NCBI RefSeq assembly: GCF_019343105.1
Contig: NZ_CP073764.1
Coordinates: 3,026,001-3,090,000, forward strand
Length of the DNA stretch: 64,000 bases
Reading direction: 5' to 3'
Source: Methylovirgula sp. HY1
GTDB lineage: Bacteria > Pseudomonadota > Alphaproteobacteria > Rhizobiales > Beijerinckiaceae
The notes beneath the pieces are model-generated. The model ran no database searches. It worked only from the letters and a program-made list of their open reading frames with translations, and was not told the origin of the DNA. Each line of letters starts with the position of its first letter. The stretch's first letter is position 1. The position numbers and the translations under genes were made by a program. Positions 53,861 to 61,196 of this stretch are shown here, one piece after another.

Positions 53861-54571
53861 TCATGGCGCCTGCTCCCGACTCGAAAGACGTACGAACAGA
53901 CCTGTCGATCGCGGCGTGATCGCCGTGAGGTCGGTGACCTGCCTTCGCCGAATTATGCTTCGCGGCTGCACGCGCGCTGTCGTTCGGACGACAAAAGATT
54001 GCGTTTCCGCGTGGCCAGCGAACAGACCCGCAGCCGCAGCAAACAGCTGGCTGATGGGATCATCGGGTCGCCTATCTGGCAGCGGCCGCGCACCGATGAC
54101 GGGTGCGAGCTTGGCGACATAGGCTCTCGTTTCGGCCGGCAATGGCCTATGGTGATCGCGGTACGCTTCGTATCGTTCGGGACCTGCATTATAGGCGGCG
54201 AGATCGCCAGGCGATCCGTAGAGGTCGTGCATCTCCCGCAGATAGGCGGCGCCCGCCAGTATGTTGTCGTGCAGCTCGAAAGGATCGGGTCCGAGGTGAT
54301 AGCGGGCACGCAGAGACGCCCAAGTTTTCGGCATAATTTGCATCAGGCCCATCGCGCCCTTGGGCGAGATTGCGTGGCGAACTCCGTGGCTTTCGACGTG
54401 CATCACGGCGTAAATCCAGGATGCCGGAATGGAGAAGCGTTTCTCCGCTTCGGCGACATAGGAGGCGATCCGATCGGAGAAAGAGCGGTCGTGCTTGTGT
54501 CGCAAGAGTGTTTTCGCCTGTGTGAGCGGCGGCAAGCAACAGCTGAACGCGATCGTCAGGATCGCCGCCAT
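53861..54571 (-). CDS. Lytic transglycosylase of the transfer region
   Basis: 236 residues from the ATG at 54571, which gives a signal peptide (MAAILTIAFSCCLPPLTQA) and has AAGGGGAG ahead; an ATG at 54694 with GGAG upstream would add 41 residues. The SLT fold has the catalytic Glu in YAVMHVESHGVRHAISPKGA, then MGLMQIMPKTWASLRARYHL, NILAGAAYLREMHDLYG and DLAAYNAGP. It locally opens peptidoglycan for the mating channel. In the operon between traF and the oriT/relaxase, as is usual for these ICEs. Confidence 0.92.
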   Translation of the reverse strand: MAAILTIAFSCCLPPLTQAKTLLRHKHDRSFSDRIASYVAEAEKRFSIPASWIYAVMHVESHGVRHAISPKGAMGLMQIMPKTWASLRARYHLGPDPFELHDNILAGAAYLREMHDLYGSPGDLAAYNAGPERYEAYRDHHRPLPAETRAYVAKLAPVIGARPLPDRRPDDPISQLFAAAAGLFAGHAETQSFVVRTTARVQPRSIIRRRQVTDLTAITPRSTGLFVRLSSREQAP

Positions 54572-54728
54572 GAAGCGTGTGGCTCCCCTTATTTTTTTGC
54601 GGCGCACTGCTGTGCTCGTAGTATCGGCATGAGCGATCCGGCTGTTGACCAAGTCAATGTCGCAAGCCGCGAGAGCTTTTCTGGTCAGCGCCATGCTGCA
54701 TCTCCGTAATGATGGGTTGCGGGAAAGG

Positions 54729-55274
54729 TCACGGCGTCGAGGCGCGCCAGCGAAAGCGGCTGTTGGCGGTGTCATGCGTCCAAATCGGAATCGCGTGGCC
54801 GACGATCGAGCTGATCGGGAATGGCCCGAAATAGCGTCCGTCGAGACTGTCGGGGACGGACGGGTTCAGGACGAAGATTTGGTCGGAGCTGAGCGTGCGG
54901 CAGCCGGTCCAGACTGGCAGTGGCCGGTTCAGATGATCGCGGCCTTTCGCTTTGCCGACAACGATGTCGTCGATCAGGATGCTATAATCGAGTCGGCAGA
55001 CAGTCTGTCCGGGAAGCGCCAGAAGATGCTTCAACAGCAGGACGCCTCTGGGCAGGAATCCGCCGTCCGCAAGGAAGCGCGCGACGCGTGCTGGCGGCTT
55101 GATGGCCACCAGATCCATGACATGGAGCTGACCGCGTGGCTGTAGTGCATAAAGCCCGATCGGCGTGCTGGCCGTCGCGTTCCAAATCAGCGCTGTTTGT
55201 TGACGCGGCGTGACCACTGCGCCGATCGACAGCAGCGAAACGGTCGCCGTCGAAAGCGCGCTCCGCCGCATCAT
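54729..55274 (-). CDS. traF: TraF-type S26 family signal peptidase
   Basis: A 181-residue protein with one N-terminal hydrophobic helix. The nucleophile Ser lies in NATASTPIGLYALQPRGQLH and the general-base Lys in VLLLKHLLALPGQTVC. FVLNPSVPDSLDGRYFGPFP, then ISSIVGHAIPIW closes the domain. It is the likely processing/cyclising enzyme for the TrbC pilin. The ATG overlaps the DUF2840 stop by 4 nt. Confidence 0.93.
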   Translation of the reverse strand: MMRRSALSTATVSLLSIGAVVTPRQQTALIWNATASTPIGLYALQPRGQLHVMDLVAIKPPARVARFLADGGFLPRGVLLLKHLLALPGQTVCRLDYSILIDDIVVGKAKGRDHLNRPLPVWTGCRTLSSDQIFVLNPSVPDSLDGRYFGPFPISSIVGHAIPIWTHDTANSRFRWRASTP

Positions 55275-55792
55275 GGCAGCACCCGACGGCGCTTCAGCCA
55301 GGCATCATGTTGGGCGCGCGTATAGGTTCGCGGCTCCTGGCCGGCGATTAAGCGGTTATGGACGTGGCACCAATGGTTGGGCGAGATATCTGCTGGATCG
55401 AGATCGAGCGCTTCGACGGCGTCGATTGCCTGCAAGACGCGTTCGACCTTCGGCCAGGAGTCGAGTTTGAGGAGAATGTCGCCGCCGGGGCGGACAAACG
55501 GCAGTGTCTGATAGGCGTCGCCCGGCGCGACCGCGCGGACAATGTCGATGCGTGATATGAGCGTGCCGTAGTCGTTGGCCGCCCAGCGTACAAAGGCGAA
55601 TATGCTGCTCGGTGCGAATGTGGCGATAGATCGATGGCGGTCGAGAGCCTTGCGTTCGATCGGATGACCGAAACGTATCCAATGTTCGATCTTCTTTTCT
55701 TTCCACGTCAGTTCGACCCGCGTGAGATCGGCGTCGCTTTGGTGCCTTGGTTGCGCGCCTGGAGGCACGGCGGATGCATTTCGCTTAGTCAT
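55271..55792 (-). CDS. DUF2840 family protein
   Basis: 173 residues from the ATG at 55792. It reads LTRVELTWKEKKIEHWIRFG, then SIFAFVRWAANDYGTLISRI, DIVRAVAPGDAYQTLPFVRP and HWCHVHNRLIAGQEPRTYTR, the DUF2840 pattern found just ahead of traF on Rhizobiales ICEs. Function unknown, but the position is strictly conserved. The parA gene commonly seen upstream on related ICEs is absent here; the excisionase-like gene is next. Confidence 0.9.
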   Translation of the reverse strand: MTKRNASAVPPGAQPRHQSDADLTRVELTWKEKKIEHWIRFGHPIERKALDRHRSIATFAPSSIFAFVRWAANDYGTLISRIDIVRAVAPGDAYQTLPFVRPGGDILLKLDSWPKVERVLQAIDAVEALDLDPADISPNHWCHVHNRLIAGQEPRTYTRAQHDAWLKRRRVLP

Positions 55793-55856
55793 CGCGATGC
55801 CCCGCATCCGCAGTGGAAAAGGAATTGCTGAACACTATGGAGGGACCGACGGAACA

Positions 55857-56138
55857 TCAGAGGCGGCCCGGGACGCGGCAGCCGGCGGCGGGGATCAGGC
55901 GCTTGGCGGGATGGACGGTGCCGCGGCCGGGGTCCGATGTGGACTTCTTCGAGCCGAGATCGACCCATGCTTGCAGGTCTTCGAGCGCGTAGACGACGCG
56001 GCCGCCGATCTTCCGATAGGTCGGCCCGGTGCCGTAAGTACGATGTTTTTCCAGCGTTCGGCCGGAGAGACCGAGAAAGCGCGCGGCCTCGGGCGTTCTG
56101 AGATAGCGCGGGGGGAAGCCGGTAAGAGGATCGGCCAT
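55857..56138 (-). CDS. RdfS-like excisionase (AlpA/HTH_17 type)
   Basis: 93 residues from the ATG at 56138. The winged helix reads RYLRTPEAARFLGLSGRTLE, then KHRTYGTGPTYRKIGGRVVY and ALEDLQAWVDLG, typical of excisionases of the AlpA/RdfS group. In the Mesorhizobium symbiosis ICE the recombination directionality factor RdfS sits at the head of the traF-relaxase genes and is switched on by FseA. Here the same order is seen: FseA-type ORFs, then this gene, DUF2840, traF, lytic transglycosylase, relaxase. The family is strong; the RdfS role is by synteny. Confidence 0.85.
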   Translation of the reverse strand: MADPLTGFPPRYLRTPEAARFLGLSGRTLEKHRTYGTGPTYRKIGGRVVYALEDLQAWVDLGSKKSTSDPGRGTVHPAKRLIPAAGCRVPGRL

Positions 56139-56270
56139 GATCGTGGTCCCAAGTCCTTCAAGCAAACCGCCGCGATGTCGGGCGGGTTGAAGGTGATCAT
56201 GGCGAAGAGGGAGGGCAGTCAGGGATGCCGAATATGAGGGTACGTGTTTTCGATACCTCAGGAGGGCAGA

Positions 56271-56891
56271 TCAATGGCGGTGGAATGGATAGGTGAGAAG
56301 ATTGCGATATTTGCCGCGCATGAGGGTTAGGCCGCTCCTTACCAATCGGATCGTCTGGTTTCGGACTTCTGACGTTTTCCAGTCGGAGCCACGGATGCGG
56401 TCAGGCCCGAACAAAATTTCTGCGATCACGCGATAGCTTGCGCCGTCTAAATGCGCGTCGAGGGCGCGCAATGAGGCAGTGAGACGGCGTCGTCGTTGCA
56501 CCGGTAATGTGCGGAAAGCAGCCCCTGGAGAGCGGCCGTCGAGGGCTCGCCAGAGCCGGCGGGCGGCATGCGTACGGAGTTCGAAGAAGGCATCGAGCGG
56601 CAAATCGGCGGAGTAGGGAGAGCTAGCGTCAGGTATCTCACTGAACAAAAGGCGGTGTTCGATTCCGCTCAGTCGAGAGACGAAATACCAGCCTTCGGCG
56701 ACGCGGTGCATCTCGGTCGAAAGATGCGCGAGGATGTGACGTAAAGCACCTGCATGCTCACCGGTTTCGCTTGTGGAATTCAGCGAGACGACAGAGGGAA
56801 GTGCTGCAGGTGTCCAGAAGATCGGTTGGTCACGTGCTGATTTCGAAGGATCGGCAGGGAAGACACAACTCCCATTGGCGGATGTGCGGGA
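56271..56891 (-). CDS. FseA-type activator, DUF2285 half (second frame, no own start)
   Basis: This frame opens after a TGA at 56894-56892 and has no ATG until 56711, deep inside the domain. It reads VFPADPSKSARDQPIFWTPA ahead of the first ATG, which continues the upstream DUF6499 frame after a +1 shift. The C-terminal DUF2285 block is RRLTASLRALDAHLDGASYR, VIAEILFGPDRIRG, and TIRLVRSGLTLMRGKYRNLL. In the M. loti ICE, FseA is made by low-frequency +1 ribosomal frameshifting between msi172 and msi171, and activates excision. The two-frame layout here is the same, with a 59-nt shared window (56833-56891). Confidence 0.85.
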   Translation of the reverse strand, partial: SRTSANGSCVFPADPSKSARDQPIFWTPAALPSVVSLNSTSETGEHAGALRHILAHLSTEMHRVAEGWYFVSRLSGIEHRLLFSEIPDASSPYSADLPLDAFFELRTHAARRLWRALDGRSPGAAFRTLPVQRRRRLTASLRALDAHLDGASYRVIAEILFGPDRIRGSDWKTSEVRNQTIRLVRSGLTLMRGKYRNLLTYPFHRH

Positions 56892-57048
56892 TCATCTCGA
56901 CATCATCGCTTGGCGGCGTCTCGGTCGTCCGGTCGTGGTCTCGCTGATAGTCGGGATTGCGCCGCAGGAATTCCCAGGCGAACTCCACGGCATCGAGATC
57001 TTGAACGGATTCGTATGAAGCGGGCGAACGCCAATCGATATCGAGCAT
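56830..57048 (-). CDS. FseA-type activator, DUF6499 half (first frame)
   Basis: 72 residues from the ATG at 57048 (a GTG lies one codon upstream). The DUF6499 motif reads DWRSPASYESVQDLDAVEFA, then WEFLRRNPDYQRDHD. The frame ends RQWELCLPCRSFEIST at a TGA (56832-56830). In uninterrupted homologues the sequence continues RQWGLRFPADP, and the PADP continuation is found here in the +1 frame. So the shift belongs near codons for WEL..., around 56862-56875. A short product on its own and a rare fused activator would both be made if frameshifting occurs; the alternative is a simple mutation. Confidence 0.85.
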   Translation of the reverse strand: MLDIDWRSPASYESVQDLDAVEFAWEFLRRNPDYQRDHDRTTETPPSDDVEMIPHIRQWELCLPCRSFEIST

Positions 57049-57229
57049 CACGCAACTCCCCGTCGCAAATTACGCTGTCGAGTTGCTGATTGTTCGTATT
57101 GAGCGCGGCGGTAGAAGTCTCGCGCTTGGCATCACGTGATGCCGGATCGAAATCAATTGCGGAATGTCGAGATAATTTTCTTAAACACGAATCGAAAGAG
57201 AATGCTAGCGGTGAAGCTCGCTGTCGGCG

Positions 57230-57508
57230 TCAATGCGCGACGCCGCCGCGAAGAAGATGCTGATATCCGTTGTTGGTCATCCACTTGGCACGCGCCAAGT
57301 GACTTTCCCACGCACGATGCGCGCGCTCGAATTCCGTTGCGGGATCGATATGAAGTACGATCTTCGCGACCTCCTGCCAATCCGCGCCATCCGCATCTGC
57401 GTCGAGGAGCCGCAGGTAGGTGATGAGATGTTCTTCATCATAAGACGTCAGCCGGCCTTCGGTCGGCGCCAGATCGGCGACGTCAGGATCGAGCGGTGGC
57501 TTGCGCAT
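57230..57508 (-). CDS. DUF2285-type small protein (QseM-like, second copy)
   Basis: A 92-residue protein with an ATG start: PPLDPDVADLAPTEGRLTSY, DEEHLITYLRLLDADADGAD, WQEVAKIVLHIDP, RAHRAWESHLARAKWMTNNG. It is close to the QseM-type antiactivators of Rhizobiales ICEs in length and sequence, more so than the copy at 35693. QseM binds TraR and FseA and keeps the ICE silent in most cells. It lies next to the FseA-type frames and is divergent from an XRE gene, as in M. loti. The role is by analogy. Confidence 0.85.
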   Translation of the reverse strand: MRKPPLDPDVADLAPTEGRLTSYDEEHLITYLRLLDADADGADWQEVAKIVLHIDPATEFERAHRAWESHLARAKWMTNNGYQHLLRGGVAH

Positions 57509-57686
57509 GGCGTTTCCCGAATGACGGCGCTTATGGCGCCTTCGAAGGCGATCAGTGGGCCGTCTCAGCCTTGGTATAAATAAGATCAGTTACCGAGTCT
57601 CGTCGCTACGGCCATTCCGACAATTGATGCTGAAGATGTGACCTTTCGGGCATAAGAACGGTGGAAGAAGGTTGGCTCAACGTCGT

Positions 57687-57721
57687 TTGTAGAGAATACT
57701 CCGTGGTGAAATACTCTACAA
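57687..57721. promoter_or_regulatory. Operator-like repeats between QseM-like and QseC-like genes
   Basis: TTGTAGAG (57687-57694) and CTCTACAA (57714-57721) are inverted repeats. Within them are two similar sites, GAGAATACTC (57692-57701) and GTGAAATACTC (57706-57716), 14 bp apart. Two adjacent sites just ahead of the XRE gene fit a qseC-type bistable switch. The sequence differs from the operators at 35649, so the two switches are probably insulated. Confidence 0.65.
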
Positions 57722-57739
57722 GGCCGTGCCCTCTCGTTC

Positions 57740-57976
57740 ATGGATATACGAGAGGTGCTTGCGCTCAATTTGAGGAAATATCGGCAGGAACAAGGCCTGT
57801 CGCAGGAGGAGCTCGCTCATCGCGCCGAGATCGATCGCACCTATGTCAGCGCGTTGGAACGTGGTGTCTATGCAGCAAGCATAGATGTCCTAGACAGGCT
57901 CGCCCAGGTGCTTGGCTTGGAAGCTGCGGATCTGTTGCAAAAGCCGCCCGGAAAGGGCGCGAAGCGTAGTCAGTGA
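57740..57976 (+). CDS. XRE-type helix-turn-helix regulator (QseC-like, second copy)
   Basis: A 78-residue protein, ATG start: MDIREVLALNLRKYRQEQGL, SQEELAHRAEIDRTYVSALE, RGVYAASIDVLDRLAQVLGL, EAADLL. It is a single HTH_3 domain, divergent from the QseM-like gene. It resembles the XRE protein at 35406 over the whole domain. By analogy with M. loti QseC it would bind the paired sites upstream and choose between qseC and qseM transcription. Confidence 0.85.
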   Translation: MDIREVLALNLRKYRQEQGLSQEELAHRAEIDRTYVSALERGVYAASIDVLDRLAQVLGLEAADLLQKPPGKGAKRSQ

Positions 57977-57994
57977 GCCGCTGAAATAACGGTA

Positions 57995-58020
57995 AGCCCC
58001 GCCCGGAACCGAGCGGGGCT
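57995..58020. terminator. Hairpin between convergent genes
   Basis: AGCCCCGC (57995-58002) and GCGGGGCT (58013-58020) form a perfect 8-bp GC-rich stem with a 10-nt loop between the ends of the XRE gene and the DUF736 gene. There is no proper T-run on either strand, so it is a likely but weak bidirectional terminator. Confidence 0.55.
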
Positions 58021-58034
58021 TGAGGCTGTTCGGC

Positions 58035-58358
58035 TCAGTCGCCGTTGGGCTTGCGGCCGCGCGACCAGATGAGGCTGAAGCCTTCGCCGTCTTCGTCATT
58101 GAAGAGGTTGGCGTAGATCGGCGAGTTGAAGCTCGGATCGTCGAGTTTGACCGAGAGGTAATCGCGGCCTTCGTTCGAGCGCTTCGACCAGGCGGCACCG
58201 ATCTCGGCACGGCCGACGAAGACCCTGTGGCTCGGTGCGTTATCGCCCATCGGGCGGCTCTCGGGAACGATCCGGACGCCTCTTGCCAGGACGCTCAGCG
58301 TGACGATTTCGCCTTGGAACTCGTTGTTGACCTTCTTGAAAGAACCGATGGTAGCCAT
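58035..58358 (-). CDS. DUF736 family protein
   Basis: A 107-residue protein (ATG 58358): MATIGSFKKVNNEFQGEIVT, GDNAPSHRVFVGRAEIGAAW, SKRSNEGRDYLSVKLDDPSF, SPIYANLFNDEDGEGFSLIW. This is the DUF736 pattern, one of the most conserved ICE/plasmid accessory proteins in Rhizobiales and usually found with QseM/QseC-type genes. Function unknown. Its long leader (to 58885) holds a possible RNA structure. Confidence 0.92.
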   Translation of the reverse strand: MATIGSFKKVNNEFQGEIVTLSVLARGVRIVPESRPMGDNAPSHRVFVGRAEIGAAWSKRSNEGRDYLSVKLDDPSFNSPIYANLFNDEDGEGFSLIWSRGRKPNGD

Positions 58359-58885
58359 GTCTCTTCTCCTGAGCTGTTTCGAACCCGCGACCACCGCGGC
58401 CTCGATGGCGATCGTCAGGCCGGAGGCGATCGACGACGCACCTGCTTGCAGGCCGCAGCGCAGCGAAGGACGCAGGCGGCGAGACTTTCTTGGTCCCGCG
58501 AGGAATGGGCGAACCGGGGTCCCCGCGAGGCTGGCCCGCGGGGTGGTCGACCAGGGGAAGAAAGTCGAGCCGCCGCGTTGCGGCAGGGCGATCGAGGCGC
58601 AGCCGGTCTTCGGCCAGATCAAGCCTATGAGAGGTTGCGTGGTCCGCTGGCCGTGCAGCATGTCAGGAGATGGGTGGCGGACTCGGAGCGTAAATTACAA
58701 GAGGTCGATGAGCTTCCGCGAAGACAAAGAAACGGTGGCGTTGAAAAGAGAGTCTCGCGTCCGCCGAAACCTCAAGGGGGCACCGTCTTCGAGGTAGGAA
58801 ATCGAGGTCGGCCGCGCGAGGCGGTGCGATTGGTGTGCGAACTGCCGCCGACGCATAAGTGCCGGCTTTTGCGAGGCCGATTTGC
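58359..58885. other. Non-coding leader region of the DUF736 gene
   Basis: About 530 bp without a supported gene. It is GC-rich with several strong dyads (see 58484-58565). Long leaders of this kind recur ahead of DUF736 genes on related ICEs in my recollection, which points to a regulatory RNA or a protein-binding region. Confidence 0.4.
58484..58565 (-). ncRNA. Candidate structured RNA in the DUF736 leader
   Basis: An outer stem ACTTTCTT (58484-58491) / AAGAAAGT (58558-58565) encloses an inner hairpin CCCCGCG (58521-58527) / CGCGGGG (58537-58543). Both arms are perfect. It lies about 125 bp ahead of the DUF736 start on the transcribed strand. No known Rfam-type class is recognised; this is a structural suggestion only. 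Confidence 0.35.
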
Positions 58886-59298
58886 TTATCGCTGGATCGC
58901 TGGGCGTATGAGACGCATGACAGCTGTGCCGCCGATGAAGAGTGCGCCGATCGCCGAAAGAAACTGGCTCCAAACGTTCGAGGGTACCAACATATGCGCG
59001 AAAGCGTGGCTGGCCTCATAACCAGCCAGTGCCGCGGGCACGCCAAAGACGATTGCGATGGCGCCGCGGAGGGCTGGCGATCTCACGATCTGAAACGATG
59101 CTTGGCCTATTGTCAGCGTTATCGTGCCGGCGAGGACGCCGATGACTATGGCTGCGATATAGCCGCCGCCGCTATGATAGATCGTGAAAGCAGCGGTAGC
59201 GCCAACGAAGGACGGGAGCGCATAGATGGCGAGGCTGAAGAGAAGTCGCAGAGAAGAGCAATACCGATAAAGCTGCCGAGTATGCCGATCGCGAGCAT
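58886..59298 (-). pseudogene. ICE-associated membrane protein with a frameshift
   Basis: The N-terminus reads MLAIGILGSFIGIALLC from the ATG at 59298. The body reads LLFSLAIYALPSFVGATAAF, IYHSGGGYIAAIVIGVLAGT, ITLTIGQASFQIVRSP, ALRGAIAIVFGVPAALAGYE and FLSAIGALFIGGTAVMRLI, with about four transmembrane helices. The two parts are in different frames: one base appears lost at about 59245-59250, where homologues have CWLLFTLA. This is a common hypothetical membrane protein of Rhizobiales ICEs. A real mutation and a sequencing error are equally possible. Confidence 0.75.
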
Positions 59299-59469
59299 GG
59301 TGGTGGCCTCCGTGAAATAGTTTGACGGATGCGCCTCCACCACCGCCACGGCGCAAATAGCAGTATAACCGGAAAGAGCTATAAAGGGAGCGGGAATTTG
59401 TCATTGCAGCTGTCCATCCCTGTCGTTCGTATCTTTATCGCGCGCAGTCCGTGCTGAGACCCGATCCGC

Positions 59470-59835
59470 ATGACCTATGAAGAGTTCAACGCGTTTTGCC
59501 GATCGCTTCCAGTGACGACCTATGTGGTCCAATGGGGCGGATCACATGTCTGGAAAGTCGGCGGCAAGGTGTTCGCGATCGGTGGCTGGCAGGATGCGGA
59601 GCCGGCGATCACTTTCAAGGTGAGCGACGTCGCCTATGAGATCCTCAAAGTTCAGCCGGGTCTGCGTCCCGCGCCTTATCTCGCCTTGCGCGGTATGAAA
59701 TGGATACAGCATTTCGCGAAGCCGGGTCTGAGCGACAACGAATTGTGCGACTATATTCGGCAATCGCATCGGATTGTATCGACGGGCCTGTCAAAGAAAC
59801 GACGAATCGAGCTGGGGTTCGAGGCCGACAAATGA
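59470..59835 (+). CDS. MmcQ/YjbR family DNA-binding protein
   Basis: A 121-residue protein, ATG start: MTYEEFNAFCRSLPVTTYVV, QWGGSHVWKVGGKVFAIGGW, ITFKVSDVAYEILKVQPGLR, PAPYLALRGMKWIQHFAKPG. This is the whole YjbR/CyaY-like fold. The family binds DNA non-specifically, and its cell role is unclear. It is on the opposite strand to its neighbours and commonly appears as a passenger of these ICEs. Confidence 0.92.
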   Translation: MTYEEFNAFCRSLPVTTYVVQWGGSHVWKVGGKVFAIGGWQDAEPAITFKVSDVAYEILKVQPGLRPAPYLALRGMKWIQHFAKPGLSDNELCDYIRQSHRIVSTGLSKKRRIELGFEADK

Positions 59836-59888
59836 CATAGGCAAATTCGCTCCTGCGACGTCGCTACGGCGCGATCGACAAGCGTTCA

Positions 59889-60824
59889 TTAAGCGCGGCT
59901 GCCGCCGAATTTCCAGACTGGAATTCCAAGTTTTCGAGCCTTGTCGGCGAGGTTGCTCTGGATGCCGGTTCCGGGAAAGGCGATGACGCCGATCGGCAGG
60001 ACCTCGAGCATCTGATCGTTGCGTTTGAAGGGTGCGGCCTTTCCGTGCTTCGTCCAATCGGGCTTGAAAGCGATCTGGGGCACGTTGCGATTGCTCGCCC
60101 ATTTGGCGGCGATGAGTTCGGCGCCTTTGGGTGACCCACCGTGTATGAGCACCATGTCGGAATGTTTGGCCCGGACTTTGTCCAACACATCCCAGATGAG
60201 GCGGTGGTCGTTGAAGTCGAGACCACCGGTCAGGGCGATCTTTGGTCCGGGCGGCAAGATCACCTGCGCGGTCGCTCTCTGTTTTGCTGCGAGGAAATCG
60301 CGGCTGTCGATCAGCGCCGAGGTGAGCGCGCGGTGATTGACCTTGGAGCCCGAGCGCGGTCGCCAGATTGAACCGATATGCTGCTCGAATTGCTCGGCCG
60401 CTTGATCGCGGAAGAGCTCCATACTGTCGCGCCGCTCGATCAGGGTCATGCCCTCGGCGGTGAGACGCTCGAGCTCGACGGATTTCACTTCTGAGCCGTC
60501 CTGTTCCGCCTGACTCCGACGCTGCGCCTGTTCATTGTCGTCGAGCTGGCGTTCGATCCTTTCGACCGCGCGATGGAAGATGTTAACCGTCGACCACAGC
60601 AGGTCTTCGACGTCGGGTTCGAGGCGCGTGTCGCTAAGCGTCGTGACGTAGGCATCGAAGATGTCGGCGATTGCGCCGGACATGATGTGGGCTTCGGGAA
60701 GCGGTCGAGGGTCGGGCTCGTCCTGAAAAGGCCGGTAGCCATAGAGCTGGAGTCCGGTCAGGACGTGCTCGGTCGGGGATGTGGTGAGGTGCGGCTCAAG
60801 ATGACCTTCGTCATTGTGAGTCAT
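59889..60824 (-). CDS. DUF2493 (SLOG-fold) protein
   Basis: 311 residues from the ATG at 60824. The N-terminal 190 residues are helical (DIFDAYVTTLSDTRLEPDVE; IFHRAVERIERQLDDNEQAQ). The C-terminal 120 residues form the DUF2493/YspA-like SLOG domain: ALTGGLDFNDHRLIWDVLDK, SDMVLIHGGSPKGAELIAAK, VIAFPGTGIQSNLADKARKL. SLOG domains bind nucleotides and some act in defence or signalling, but this version is a stock ICE/plasmid gene in Rhizobiales. Specific role unknown. Confidence 0.9.
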   Translation of the reverse strand: MTHNDEGHLEPHLTTSPTEHVLTGLQLYGYRPFQDEPDPRPLPEAHIMSGAIADIFDAYVTTLSDTRLEPDVEDLLWSTVNIFHRAVERIERQLDDNEQAQRRSQAEQDGSEVKSVELERLTAEGMTLIERRDSMELFRDQAAEQFEQHIGSIWRPRSGSKVNHRALTSALIDSRDFLAAKQRATAQVILPPGPKIALTGGLDFNDHRLIWDVLDKVRAKHSDMVLIHGGSPKGAELIAAKWASNRNVPQIAFKPDWTKHGKAAPFKRNDQMLEVLPIGVIAFPGTGIQSNLADKARKLGIPVWKFGGSRA

Positions 60825-61196
60825 GATGCTGCTCCGTCGCTTCGTGACCACGCCTCGCGCGGCCTTCTGGCGGCGGAAAGCGGCGGACGGGACGGACCTG
60901 CACCGCAGACCGTCGTTCGCTGAATAATGTTGATTCGATATCGTGCACCGCCGGCTGCGGCCGAAGCGAAGCGGAGGATGGCGACGGCCGGCTATTTTGC
61001 TTCGCGATGTAAAGGCGGAATCCTCTCCGTTGGTCTTATGCCTCTTGTCATGGCCGCCGGCGGAAAATAGCCCGCCGAAGCCATTGCCGGTCCGACCCGC
61101 CTGACGCAGCGTCGCCTTCTTAAGAAGGCCTGCGGCGCGGTCCTCGGCGCCAGGGCGGTAGGGTCGCAGGCAATGAAGGAACCGTTAGTCGCTTAC
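60825..61196. other. Intergenic, GC-rich with short dyads
   Basis: About 370 bp without a supported gene between the Toprim and DUF2493 genes, both on the minus strand. It has a dyad GCCGCCGGCGGAAAATAG... near 61050 and several short palindromes. It probably holds the promoter and leader of the DUF2493 gene. No specific signal recognised. Confidence 0.4.
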
